Positions 46,962 through 60,063 of a stretch of DNA of 64,000 nucleotides are shown piece after piece (the first letter of the stretch is position 1; every line of letters starts with the position of its first letter). Made by a program: the position numbers and the translations under genes. Source of the DNA: Mya arenaria (lineage: Eukaryota > Mollusca > Bivalvia > Myida > Myidae); the NCBI RefSeq assembly GCF_026914265.1, contig NC_069125.1, positions 2,789,556 through 2,853,555 on the forward strand. The letters are read 5' to 3'. The notes under the pieces are model-generated. The model saw only the letters and a program-made list of their open reading frames with translations, was not told where the DNA came from and ran no database searches.

Positions 46962-47065
46962 AGTCACCCACTACCCTTATTGTCACCCACTACCCTCATT
47001 GTTACCCACTACCCTCATTGTTACCCACTACCCTCATTGTCACCCACTACCCTCATTGTCACCCT
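46962..47065. repeat. 19-bp minisatellite
   Basis: CACCCACTACCCTCATTGT in about five and a half near-identical units. Confidence 0.95.
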
Positions 47066-47462
47066 CGGGCTGTGTGTGTGTTGTGTGTAGTTCATATTAC
47101 TTAAAACCACATAGTACTTACTAAAGTAATTATAACAAACGAAAGTGTACTTCTTTTAAAGGTTCCCAAATAAATATAAATGGCGCATATTCTACGTTCT
47201 AACATCATAGCTAAATCCGTTTAATTCATGCAACATAAAATGACTAAATCGAACTAATGCGTTCCACAACATAGATGATAAATTAAGGTAAAAGGTTGTT
47301 ATTTATTGGGAGATCTTTGTGGACATTAGACGTTAAAGCGTAGCACAGCTAGACGAACGATTAATTTTTCATAAGGACCTCCAAATAAGTGATAAAGTAT
47401 ACAATGGTTGAAATCTTTTATATTAACTGCCAAGACAAAACCCTTTCCTTGTCTTATACCTT

Positions 47463-47942
47463 CAGTGTGTGTAGACACGTGACAATAAGTCATAAATGCT
47501 ACGTCGGAAGGCAACATTTTGCTTCAAATGAAGACCTAAAACAAAGATAACTTTTCTTTTTGCTCATCATTTTAAATAAAACAAAGGGCAGTCTTTGCCG
47601 CTTAAAGAGCCCCGTCTTCCTTTTATATCCGGGTTTGATTAGATGATATGTTTCATCGATCACTTCAACAAGGCTGTTTCCAAAATAATGTTTTGACAGT
47701 CCTCCATCAGTCGGCGATTTATGAAAAGGTTTGTCGAATTGTTTTAAGAAACTAACTCTCAATCAAAATCTGCTAAAAACCCAAAGGCGGGGCAGTATAA
47801 GCGACAAAGACTGCGATATGTGCCTTTTGAAATGTTGAAGAAAAAGTAAAGTTTACTTTGTTTAAAGTTTTCATTTAAAGAAAAATATTGCCTTCCGACG
47901 AGTCATTTATGACGCTGTTTATCGCGTGGTATACACACACTG
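47463..47942. mobile_element. MITE with CAGTGTGTG ends, 480 bp
   Basis: The ends CAGTGTGTGTAGACACGTGA and its near complement TCGCGTGGTATACACACACTG are extended by GTCATAAAT and CGGAAGGCAA in both arms. The right flank is TA, as for Tc1/mariner-type insertions; the left flank has mutated to TT. The half copy at 30164 has TA before CAGTG. No transposase. Confidence 0.75.
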
Positions 47943-47944
47943 TA

Positions 47945-49040
47945 CCACTTAACAAGGTATATATTTGAAGTTTCGACTGAAGTTTTCAATTTAATAATTG
48001 TATTGTATGCATAAGAGACAAGGTGGTACTGTTGATGTCAGGAAAAAATGTTGAACATTAATTAAAGGTTATTAAAACTACTTTCGTACTGAAATCATTT
48101 TTAGGACTAGCATAACCATCTGAATTAATGTTTTAAGTTATCAGGCAAAACATAAGTTCACTCGTGCTCGTGACTAACGGACGAGTGATTTCATCTGCAT
48201 ACAAAAATTTTGCTGGTTGCATAGCATTAAACTTCAGTTTCACAACGTTGACGAATTTGGAAATCAACACTGTATAACCATAATCGAATTATTACAAATT
48301 ACCCGCTATCTTCTTACGACACAAAACTGGGACGTAGCTGACTGTACGCAAATACGCAATTGCCTTATAAAATTTTGACAGGTCGAAGTTTTTGTCATAC
48401 CAAAAACAACGATTTTGAAACAAAAACCGAAGGGGGTAGGGGTTGAAAGGATTAATATACTGTCCGCGTACGGCACGTAAAGCGTCGATCAATATGGAAT
48501 TTAGGGTCGTATGTGTTGAAAAATATTGCCATCTGAATGGCTCAAAAATGATTTGAATTAGTGATGTATTCGAAATACGATGAGCGCGCATGCAAACGTT
48601 TAAAAATAGATTTTGCAAACTCAACTCAATTTGACATGAATTTGTAAATATGCGTATGGGTCAACGTTAATCTTGGTTATTGTAACCTTTTTAATACACC
48701 TTATTGTATACAGTAAAATACAGACAACAAACGAAGAAATGATTTTCCGAACACCGCAAAAACATTACAGATTGTGTCGTAAAAAACAAACAGCAAAAAA
48801 GTTGTGCACAACTCCAGCAAACATATATATCTGCATTAAAACTTATCAGTTTCGTATTGTATTGTATAAATAACCTTACGATTAACGTTTTGCATCCACG
48901 CCTTTCTTCTTGTGTTTGTCTAAGGATGGTTGTCTAAGGTTTCAAGGAAAACGCACAACTCGTGCTTTTATTTCCTGTCATTTTGAGGTTTTTGTTCAGA
49001 TTCTCAATTTTATGTTTCGCTTTCGTCCTTCGGTTTGCAG
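47945..49040. other. Spacer downstream of the WSC gene, no feature seen
   Basis: Only short random frames; no repeats recognised. Confidence 0.35.
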
Positions 49041-49050
49041 ATTTAACATC

Positions 49051-49056
49051 TTTATT
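49051..49056 (-). terminator. Poly(A) signal of the WSC-domain gene
   Basis: TTTATT on the + strand is AATAAA on the gene's strand, about 40 bases after its stop. Confidence 0.5.
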
Positions 49057-49094
49057 GTCCATTTTTTGGAAAACAGGTACATGGTTCATTTCTC

Positions 49095-49237
49095 TTAATC
49101 GTCTGGCTGAGGCAATGAGGGTATCCTCTCCATGCTCACATTGTTCACTGTTGTCTCGGGGTAAAAACGGGACCGGAGATTGTGTCTCAATGTCTTAAAT
49201 CCTTCATATATCCTCGGCAGGTCCGCTAAAATGATTG
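49095..49237 (-). CDS. Last exon of the WSC gene: membrane helix end and cytoplasmic tail
   Basis: Acceptor CAATCAATTTCAG, then AIILADLPRIYEGFKTLRHN to PSLPQPDD and TAA. I preferred this acceptor over an upstream AG (49289-49290) because it makes one continuous 24-residue hydrophobic helix with the previous exon. Confidence 0.7.
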
Positions 49238-52200
49238 CTGAAATTGATTGAGGCAATGGCAAATCAAGAGTTCCATTATAGACAGAGGCTAAACCGGTAC
49301 CGATGATTGTCATAGGTGGTAGTTTAGGTAGGGATGGCGAAAATTATTTTTGCTATAATGTATGTTCGTTTATAAAAAATAATTGATTGATTTAGTGTAA
49401 GAAAGCAAGGTGTTTCACCGAATGAGGACCAAAGGTTATATGTCATGAGTGTCTGCACCGAGTAAGTAAGTTTCTTTGGTATTCAAAAGGTCAAACATTG
49501 TATAAATATTGACTGCCTTGAGGGTGATAGTACATATTGTCCACCTGAGGTAAATACTGTCGACCGAGGAGAGGTATAATTATAAGTGCATTTTAAGGTT
49601 GCAATGCCAGTTTTATTGATCATATTGTTCACATACAAATCCAGCATGGCGCGTATTGTCAATTTCATGACGTCAGAGGGTAACACTGCGGCAGAGGGTG
49701 ATAGTGCGGGGTGTTAGTCGAAAATATTGCCCTGGCGTTTTTACTACATGTTTTATAGAAATGAGGCATAATAAATTGCAATATTACACTAAAACATAAG
49801 TTAAGTCAAATGACGTCAAAACCGTGTGCAAATGTACACAGAAAAGAGCTCAACATTATTGAAATAGTTAACTAAAAGGTTGTATTTCGATAAACTCAAA
49901 GTTTTAAACGGTTGGATAATCTATAAAATGCATTGTTGATTTTCAATGAACCACTGACAGGCATGGAATAAATAATAAAAACATCTATTTATAACTTAGA
50001 AACTCCATGTTCTATTTATGATGCTGTGATATAATACAATATAATAGTATTTGTAACCACTCCTCACCATGATTATATTATAAACTGTGTACTGTCTATG
50101 TACAATTTTTGTTTTGTTAGTACCTTGTTAGCATGAATGAATCTGCATGTATTCATATATATTGTGATCAACGACCGATTGACAGAATTGTTTATAATTA
50201 TATAATTATGAATTCCACTGATGTATACTCCTGGGCCTATGGACTTAATGTATTTGAATAAACTATAAAAAATTACACTATGATATTATCAAAAAGGATT
50301 TAAAGCAACATGCAACATCTGTTGTATTAATTTTCTATATTTCATAAGAAATCCAAGACATTAACTTGTGTATTTCGTATAAGAATTCCACGAAAGAGAC
50401 ATACCACCAAAAATGCACGTCAGCATGGCAACACCAAGAGTGTATCCAACCGCAACAGCGGAAGTCCGATTATCCTCGGCGCTTGTCAACTTCCGGATGG
50501 TTGAGGAAAGCTCAGAGCGGTTCACGGACAATTCTTTCTCAATCTGAAGATGTTGAAATGATAAAAGGAAAGGAGATTGTTGATGTGTTTCTACAAGAGT
50601 CAGGTCCTTATTTGTTGCTCTCTTGTCACCAATGATAACTGTCAAAACTGAGGCCCATTGTTTGATAGGGAAGATTAGTGAACAGTGATCCGTCTTAAGA
50701 AGCAGAGCAGATTTCCATCACCGTGATAATAGCTTACTATTTGTATTGTTTATTTGATATCAATGCAATAGTATTGTAATTTTAAAAAATCTTAAAAAAC
50801 TTAATGTGTCAAATCTTATGTAAAAAAAATGAAATCAAAAACACGTTGTAAGCATCCGCTTGATTGTAATCATCATCACGCTATATGCGTGACGTCAATG
50901 TGATAACTGTTTAAAGCGTGATGTCGGTGTTTAATGTATATAGCGTGATGTGACGGTGATAAATGTATATGGCGTGACGACGTCATCAATATGTACATAG
51001 CGTGATGTCAATGTGATTACTGTTTATAGCTTGACGATGATGTTTACTTCATATAGCGTGACGTCACGGAAATAAATGTGCACTGCGTGACGGCGTGATC
51101 AATGTTTATAGCGTGACGTCACGATGATAATGGTATGGCGTGGCGGTTAAAATGTATAAAGCGTGACGACGGTGTTAACTGTATAAAGCGTGACGACGGT
51201 GATAACTGTATAAAGCGTGACGACGGTGATAACTGTAAAAAGCGTGACGACGGTGATAACTGTATAAAGCGTGACGTCAAGGTGATAACTGTATAAAGCG
51301 TGACGACGGTGATAACTGTATAAAGCGTGACGACGGTGATAACTGCATAAAGCGTGACGACGGTGATAACTGTATAAAGCGTGACGTCAAGGTGATAACT
51401 GTATTAAGCGTGACGACGGTGATAACTGCACAAAGCGTGACGACGGTGATAACTGCATAAAGCGTGACGACGGTGATAACTGTATAAAGCGTGACGACGG
51501 TGATGACTTCATAAAGCGTGGCGTCAAGCTGATAACTGTATAAAGCGTGAGGTCAAAATAATAACTGTATAAAGCGTGACGACGGTGATGACTGCATAAA
51601 GCGTGACGTCAAGCTAATAACTGTATAAAGCGTGACGACGGTGATGACTGCATAAAGCGTGACGTCAAGGTGATAACTGTATAAAGCGTGACGACGGTGA
51701 TGACTGCATACAGCGTGACGACGGTGATGACTGCATAAAGCGTGACGACGGTGATAACTGTACAAAGCGTGACGACGGTGATAACTGTATAAAGCGTGAC
51801 GACGGTGATGACTGCATAAAGCGTGGCGTCAAGGTGATAACTGTATAAAGCGTGACGTCAAGGTGATGACTGCATAAAGCGTGACGTCAAGGTGATAACT
51901 GTATAAAACGTGACGACGGTGATGACTGTATAAAGCGTGACGTCGGTGATAACTGGTTAAAGCGTGACGACGGTGATGACTGCATAAAGCGTGACGTCAA
52001 GGTGATAACTGTATAAAGCGTGATGCAAGGTGATAACTGTATAAAGCGTGACGACGGTGATGACTGTATAAAGCGTGACATCAAGGTGATAACTGTATAA
52101 AGCGTGATGCAAGGTGATAACTGTATAAAGCGTGACGACGGTGATAACTGCATAAAGGGAAATAACCACCATTTGTGTTTAGGATTTATCGAAGACTTTG

Positions 52201-55200
52201 AGCGTTTTGTACATTGTTATTTGAAGTGTTAGATTTCATACCATAAGCTTACCTGTTTAGTAACATTTTCAAGCGCTTTCTCGATCTCAGTGTAGGATAG
52301 GTTTGTAAAGGGCGAGTCCCCATATAGCAGATCGTACACCCAGCACTCGCATTCGCATAACTCGCCTGAAATAGTGAATCACTCGATTACAACTGCACAT
52401 ATCTTCAATTGAGGCACATACGCCTACTGAAATAGTGAATTACTCGTTTACGACTGCGCCTAACTTCAATTAAGGCACGTACGCCTGTGGAAATAGTGAA
52501 TCACTCGTCAACGACTGCGCCTAACTTCAATTAATGCACGTACGCCTGTGGAAATAGTGAATCACTCGTCAACGACTGCGCCTAACTTCAATTAAGGCAC
52601 GTACGCCTACTGAAATAATGAATCACTCGTCAACGACTGCGCCTAACTTCAATTAATGCACGTACGCCTGTGGAAATAGTGAATCACTCGTCAACGACTG
52701 CGCCTAACTTCAATTAAGGCACATACGCCTACTGAAATAGTGAATCACTCGTCAACGACTGCGCCTAACTTCAATTAATGCACGTACGCCTGTGGAAATA
52801 GTGAATCACTCGTCAACGACTGCGCCTAACTTCAATTAAGGCACGTACGCCTACTGAAATAGTAAATCACTCGTCAACGACTGCGCCTAACTTCAATTAA
52901 GGCACGTACGCCTGTGGAAATAGTGAATGACTCGTCAACGAATGCGCCTAACTTCAATTAAGGCACGTACGCCTACTGAAATAGTGAATCACTCGTCAAC
53001 GACTGCGCCAAACTTCAATTAATGCACGTACGCCTACTGAAATAGTGAATTACTCGTCAACGACTGCGCCAAACTTCAATTAATGCACGTACGCCTACTG
53101 AAATAGTGAATGACTCGTCAACGAATGCGCCTAACTTCAATTAAGGCACGTACGCCTACTGAAATAGTGAATCACTCGTCAACGACTGCGCCAAACTTCA
53201 ATTAATGCACATACGCCTACTGAAATAGTGAATTACTCGTTTACGACTTCACTTCACTTCAATTAAGACACGTATGCTTGCTGAAAGAGTAGATCACTTA
53301 TTTATTAAAGCTCTTAAATTCAAATAAGGGACGTACGCTGGCTGAAATAATGGATCACTCGTTCGATCTTATGCAACTAAGATACATCGCATGTGACATA
53401 GCGAGTTTTGGTAGATTGATGAATTAGCTTTTGCACTTGCAGTATTCTTCTAAGAACATAGCACACTTTGAAATTATAAATATATTGTTGGTAATTTAAA
53501 CTTGTGCGCTGTTAATTGGTCAGATGTAAATAAAACACTCGTTTTAAATCATAAACAAGTATAATGGGTCTGTAGTTGAAGATGGTAAATAGCGAGTCTC
53601 TGAATAGCAAACCCAACTGATGCATGGCTTGCATGGTATAGGCTTTTGGAAGATGTTTTCAATACAAATGCCATATGGTCTCGTTCAGATCGTTTAGGTT
53701 AAAATAAGACGTTCTCCTATTTTTATTTTTAATAATTCTGAATTTCGAATACAACCATAATCTTACCTGAAGCTATTTCCCAGGAGGTTTCTATAACTAA
53801 ATAATCTGCGGTTATGAATCCACCTGAAAGGAAACTAAAAATTGTACTTACGTCTCGTAATTTAGATTTAAACCTATTGAAATATGCTGCATTTCAATTT
53901 TCAGTGTTCATGTATAGGTAATTTATATACTTTACCTATACATTTAACTTATGTTAAAGAATGCGATAAGATTATTATTTAATCAAGTATCGTTCACATT
54001 ATCATCTTGTCAATAAAACGTCAACATTATAAACTAGTCAAGAATTCGTTTAACATTTTAAACTAGTCAATAATACGTTAACATTTTAAACTAATCAAGA
54101 ATACGTTAACATTGTAAACTAGTCAAGAATACGTTAACATTGTAAACATATATAGTATAGAATACATCACATTTTAAACGAGTAAAAAATACCTGAACAT
54201 TTAACTCGTCAAGAATACAGCAACATTATAAACTAGTGAGGAATACGTTAACATTATAAACTAACCAAAAATACGTTTAACATTATAAACTAGTAAAGAA
54301 TACGTTTAACATTATAAACTAGTCAAGAATACGTTTAACATTATAAACTAGTCAAGAATACAGTAACATTATAAACTAGTCAAGAATACGTTTAACATTA
54401 TAAACTAGTCAAGAATACAGTAACATTAAAAACTAGTCAAGAATACGTCAACATATATAACTCTTCAAGAACACAGTAACAAACTAGTGAGGAATACGTT
54501 AACATTATAAACTAACCAAAAATAATATTATAAACTAGTCAATAATTCGTTAACATTATAAACTAGTCAAGAATATGTTAACAATATAAACTAGTCAAAA
54601 TGCGTTTAACATTATAAAGAAGTCAATAATACGTCAACATTATCAACAAGTCAAGAATACGTTAACATTATAAACTAGTCAAGAATACGCTAACAATATA
54701 AACTAGTCAAAATACGTTTAACATTATAAAGAAGTCAATAATACGTCAACATTATCAACAAGTCAATAATACGTCAACATTATCAACAACTCAAGAATAC
54801 GTTAACATTATAAACTAGTCAAAATACGTTAACATTATGAACTAGTCAAGAATACGCTAATATATTAATCTAGTCAAGTATCGTTAACGTAATGATATAG
54901 TCAACAATACGTCAACAATAACCAATATTCAATAAAATAGTACAATACGACCTGATGCCTTCATTAGCCGGCGCCGACTTTATTTGATTTTACTGAAGAC
55001 ATTGCTCCAATTAAGAGACAAGTTAATAAATTACACGATAAAATGTGATAATGAAACCTTTAATTATAATAGCCCTGATTATCATGTTTTGTTGTTGAAA
55101 ATTTTGATTTTAAATACCAACTTCCCCCCAAATAGATGAAGGTTACACGGTACTGTTACCATATCCTTTATGTTTTTAAAACTTCTACGCAGTAATCTCC

Positions 55201-58200
55201 CACAAAAAGCGAGAAAAATTAACATTGAGATTAATTGTTTTTGAAAATGTCATTTGAAAGAATGAATTCAAGATCATTCCCTCACAAGTACAATATATAA
55301 AGCCCGAAATTCACATAGCATGCCGGTACAATTAAAAGGTGAATTTCATGCTATTGAAATTCATGTATTAGACTATTGTTTCCGAAGTAACGTGTGTATA
55401 TTTTTGGTATAATTTTATTTGTACCGTAGAATTAGCTTGGGAAAACCAGAATATCTATCATTCCGGGCTTAAACTATTGTTACAATATTATCAACCATAA
55501 TGTCCTTCGGACATATGTATACCCAACGTGTTATCATTGAAATAATAACTTTTGGTTATCTACATGCACGTTTTTATTCTGATTTTATTGCGCCGACTTG
55601 ATGCTATGCATCAATTTTTTCTTGTCTTAAATGAAGTAACACAAAACAACAATGTCTGTGCCAACTTACCCTCTAATACGGAAGGTGTAAAAGTCAGAGT
55701 GTTAGGGAGTGGGTTCCCAGTAGCTGTTTCGTACACGTTGATGTATAGACACTGTACTAATATGGGCTCCATCTGAAGGTCATAAAAACCCGGGCTCGGT
55801 GGAATTATGAAAGTCTGAAAGAAACACAATGCATATACTGCTTGAATGGTATATGGTGCACAAATGAGGTCAAAGGAATCGAAACATGAACTAAAAAATC
55901 GATAATAAAACCGTTGAGAAACACTACATGTACATGTACGAGATGTAACAAAGTTGCTTTTAAGTTTAAAAGTGGTTTGCAAAAATTCTTGTTTGAAAAA
56001 AGCTTCGCTGACACTCGCATTAATCCGCATTCTAAACGTGTAATAATATGTTCTTATCTTAGTATTTGTAAACGAAAACTAGTCTACATTATGTAGCATT
56101 ACACAAAAGTTAGTCACTATATTTTGGGTTCGTATTGAAAAATTAAAAGATAAAATTTCTAAATACTTTACGTCATCTTTATTTAAAAGCTAGTTCTATC
56201 CGAATTTAGAAAATATATCATTTATTGATTTTTAACAAAATAACAATATGTATCATTAAGTGTTATCGCTATGAAGTGTTGATCATTGATCAACTTCTTA
56301 GTACATTAAATACAAACGTTGACCATACAGTCTTTGTTGTCTGAAAACCATGCGACATTCTTTTTATCATTTGGTGCGTGTTTTAATACTATTTCAGCTT
56401 TTTTGGTAAATATCATAACTTACATCTTAACATTGCAGTAAGGCATACATTCATTTAAATTAGCAGTGAATTAAGCATTATCTCTCCAAATGTTATCGAC
56501 AAAAATTCGTCTGCAAATGACAAATTTAAAACAAGGGGAGATAATTTGTTTATTTTAATCCAAATAAATTACTCGAAATGATTCATTTTTTAATAAAGAC
56601 CAATTCCTGTACTGAAAATAACTTAACTGGTCTGAAATTGTATTGATATATTATTTTTATGAATTATTAAAATGTCAAAACATGTATGGCGGCCATTTTG
56701 GATTTTGTCGGCCATTTTGGATTTTTCGGAGTGGGTCTAGGGCTATATTTTTTTAGTTTCTTCTTTAGATAATGTGTTCAAAATTTGGTGTTTTTCCCAT
56801 TTTCTGAAGTATTCTGGTAACGATCTGACTGGACTTTTTGAACATATATGCTCCCGGAGGACGAAGTGCATAAAAAGTGGCTCGCACTACAAGTAGTGTT
56901 TCGGAACCTCATCGTGTTCAGTTCAAATAAGAAAAACATGTTTAAGTCATGTTGGGAATATTGTCCAGTATGTTTGATACATGTACAGCTAAAACTGTGG
57001 ATTGCAACTAAAACATCTAAGTAAAGCTTATCAGTGTGAGACGTGTGATGCTTGCCCCAAGAACTATCTTTGTAAAACTTATCTCTGTGGGGCTTGCCTC
57101 TAGAACAATCTAAGTGAAGCTTATCTCTGTGAGGCTTGCCTCAAGAACAATCTACGTTAAACTTATCTAGGTGATGCTTGCCTTAAGAACAATCTAAGTG
57201 AAGCTTATCTAGGTAATGCTTGCCTCAAGAACAATCTAAGTGAAGCTTATCTATGTGAGGCTTGCCTCAAGATCTATCTTTGTGAAGCTTATCTATGTGA
57301 TGCTTGCCTCAAAAACAATCTAAGTGAAGCTTATCTCTGTGAGGCTTGCCTCAAAAACAATCTAAGTGAAGCTTATCTCTGTGAGGCTTGCCTCAAGAAC
57401 AATCTAAGTGAAGCTTATCTATGTGATGCTTGCCCCAATATCTATCTTTGTGAAGCTTATCTATGTGATGCTTGCCTCAAGAACTATCTAAGTGAAACTT
57501 ATCTATGTGATGCTTGCCTCAAGAACTATCAAAGTGAAGCTTATCTATGTGATGCTTGCCTCAAGAACTATCTAAGTGAAGCTTATCTATTTGAGGCTCG
57601 CCTCTCGAACAATCTAAGTGAAGCTTATCTATGTGATGCTTGCCTCAAGAACTATCTTTGTGAAGCTTATCTATGTGATGCTTGCCTCAAGAACAATCTA
57701 AGTGAAGCTTATCTATGTGATGCTTGCCTCAAGAACTATCAAAGTGAAGCTTATCTATGTGATGCTTGCCTCAAGAACTATCTAAGTGAAGCTTATCTAT
57801 GTGAGGCTTGCCTCTTCAACTATCTATGTGAAGCTTATCTATTTGAGGCTCGCCTCTCGAACAATCTAAGTGAAGCTTATCTATGTAATGCTTGCCTCAA
57901 GAACTATCTTTGTGAAGCTTATCTATGTGATGCTTGCCTCAAGAACAATCTAAGTGAAGCTTATCTATGTGAGGCTTGCCTCAAGAACAATCTAAGTGAA
58001 GCTTATCTATGTGAGACTTGCCTCAAGAACAATTTAAGTGAAGCTAATCTATGTGATGTTTGCCTCAAGATCAATCTAATTGAAGCTTATCTATGTGAGG
58101 CTCACCTCAAGAACAATCTAAGTGAAGCTTATCTATGTGAGGCTTGCCTCAAGAACAATCTAAGTGAAGCTAGTCTATGTGATGTTTGCCTCAAGAACAA

Positions 58201-59900
58201 TCTAAGTGAAGCTAATCTATGTGATGTTTGCCTCAAGAACAATCTAAGTGAAGTTTATCTATGTGAAGCTTGCACCAAGAACAATCTAGGTGAAGCTAAT
58301 CTATGTAATGTTTGCCTCAAGAACAATCTAAGTGAAGCTTATCTATGTGAGACTTGCCTCAAGAACAATATAAGTGAAGTTTATCTATTTGATGCTTGCC
58401 TCAAGAACTATCTTTGTGAAGCTTATCTATGTGATGCTTACCTCAAGAACAATCTAAGTGAAGCTTATCTATGTGAGGCTTGCCTCAAGAACAATCTAAG
58501 TGAAGCTTATCTATGTGAGGCTTGCCTCAAGAACAATTTAAGTGAAGCTAATCTATGTGATGTTTGCCTCAAGAACAATCTAAGTGAAGCTTATCTATGT
58601 GAGGCTCACCTCAAGAACAATCTAAGTGAAGCTTATCTATGTGAGGCTTGCCTCAAGAACAATCTAAGTGAAGCTAATCTATGTAATGTTTGCCTCAAGA
58701 ACGATCTAAGTGAAGCTTATCTATGTGATGTTTGCCTCAAGAACAATCTAAGTGAAGTTTATCTTCTTCCGAGTCGCATTCGGCTACTTCGGATAGGTTC
58801 ATACCGCAACCTTTCGTATGTCACGCCGCTAACGCATGAGAATACATGCCGAACTGGCCCGATAGCAAAGCTTCGCCCATTTATTGATTAATGATACGAA
58901 AGGTTCTTAAAACTAGCAAAATTTTATCGACAACCCTTCTGCAAACAATTGGGGCTGTAGTGGACGGCAGCTATTAGTGTAGCTTATCTGTATGACGCTT
59001 ACAACTAAATCAATCTTAATGAGGCTTAAGCAAGCGAGGCTACCCACTAAAATCAGCTAAGTCAGAATGGCCGAGATCCTTACCAAGAGTTTGCACTGGC
59101 AGAATTAGCATTTATTCATAGTAGCACGGTGGTTTCTTGTTGTTGTTTAACCCTTATCAACCCACCAAACATACAACATCGACCCACTGATTCATAGGCC
59201 AATAGACCATAAATTGCAATCCTAAAGCAAATAAAACCACTTTCGTTTTCACCAAAAAGTCATTATTTGACTTCTGCAAATATTTACCTCTTGGTGTGTT
59301 TTATTCAACAAATTCGTCCCGTTACATGCCTCGTTCCGGAAGTGCAACACGAGTTCTACGCTGACGTCACTAACCAGCGGTGACGTCACACTCACGTTGA
59401 AACCGTAAATCACTTGGCGGGCGATAAAGGATACCTACATTAAGATAATGAAGTTTGATTTTTTTCTCGCAGAAAGAAGGCAAATTATTGAATATGAAAC
59501 TGTTATATAACGTTTCCACTAATTTCATTATACTAATGTAACATTATGTTAAATTTCGTCTGATTACATGGAATTTTCTCAGTACGTATCATGGCGTATA
59601 GGTTTTGTTTAAATTTCAGTTATTACCAAGATAGTTTAAATAAATTTCGATATGGCGAGATTTATACAAGATATGTTACCTACAAAGACAATATTTCAAA
59701 CTTTATTTTTGGATCACAATTAAGAATCTATACTCAAATGTACTTTGCTGTGTACCTCTATGGCTTCAGAAACTGTGATCGATGTTCCGTCTGATAATGG
59801 TGCATCAAAAACTTTGGTATTTACTGAAATACATAAAACTACATACATACTAACCTAGATATGATTGAAAAGAGGTTGATAACAATCACTAATATAAGCA

Positions 59901-59973
<73 letters not shown>

Positions 59974-60026
59974 ACAACAACAACAACATAAGCAGCAAAA
60001 GCAGGAGCAGCAAAAGCAGCAACAAA

Positions 60027-60063
<37 letters not shown>

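Noticed and set aside
49095..49313. Long - strand frame starting at 49313 as an independent small gene
   Set aside because: Its 3' part is better explained as the last WSC-gene exon from 49237; no acceptor or promoter supports the upstream start.
50880..54930. Regular repeats resembling a CRISPR array
   Set aside because: Units are contiguous minisatellite copies without unique spacers, in a genome with introns and eukaryotic mobile elements.
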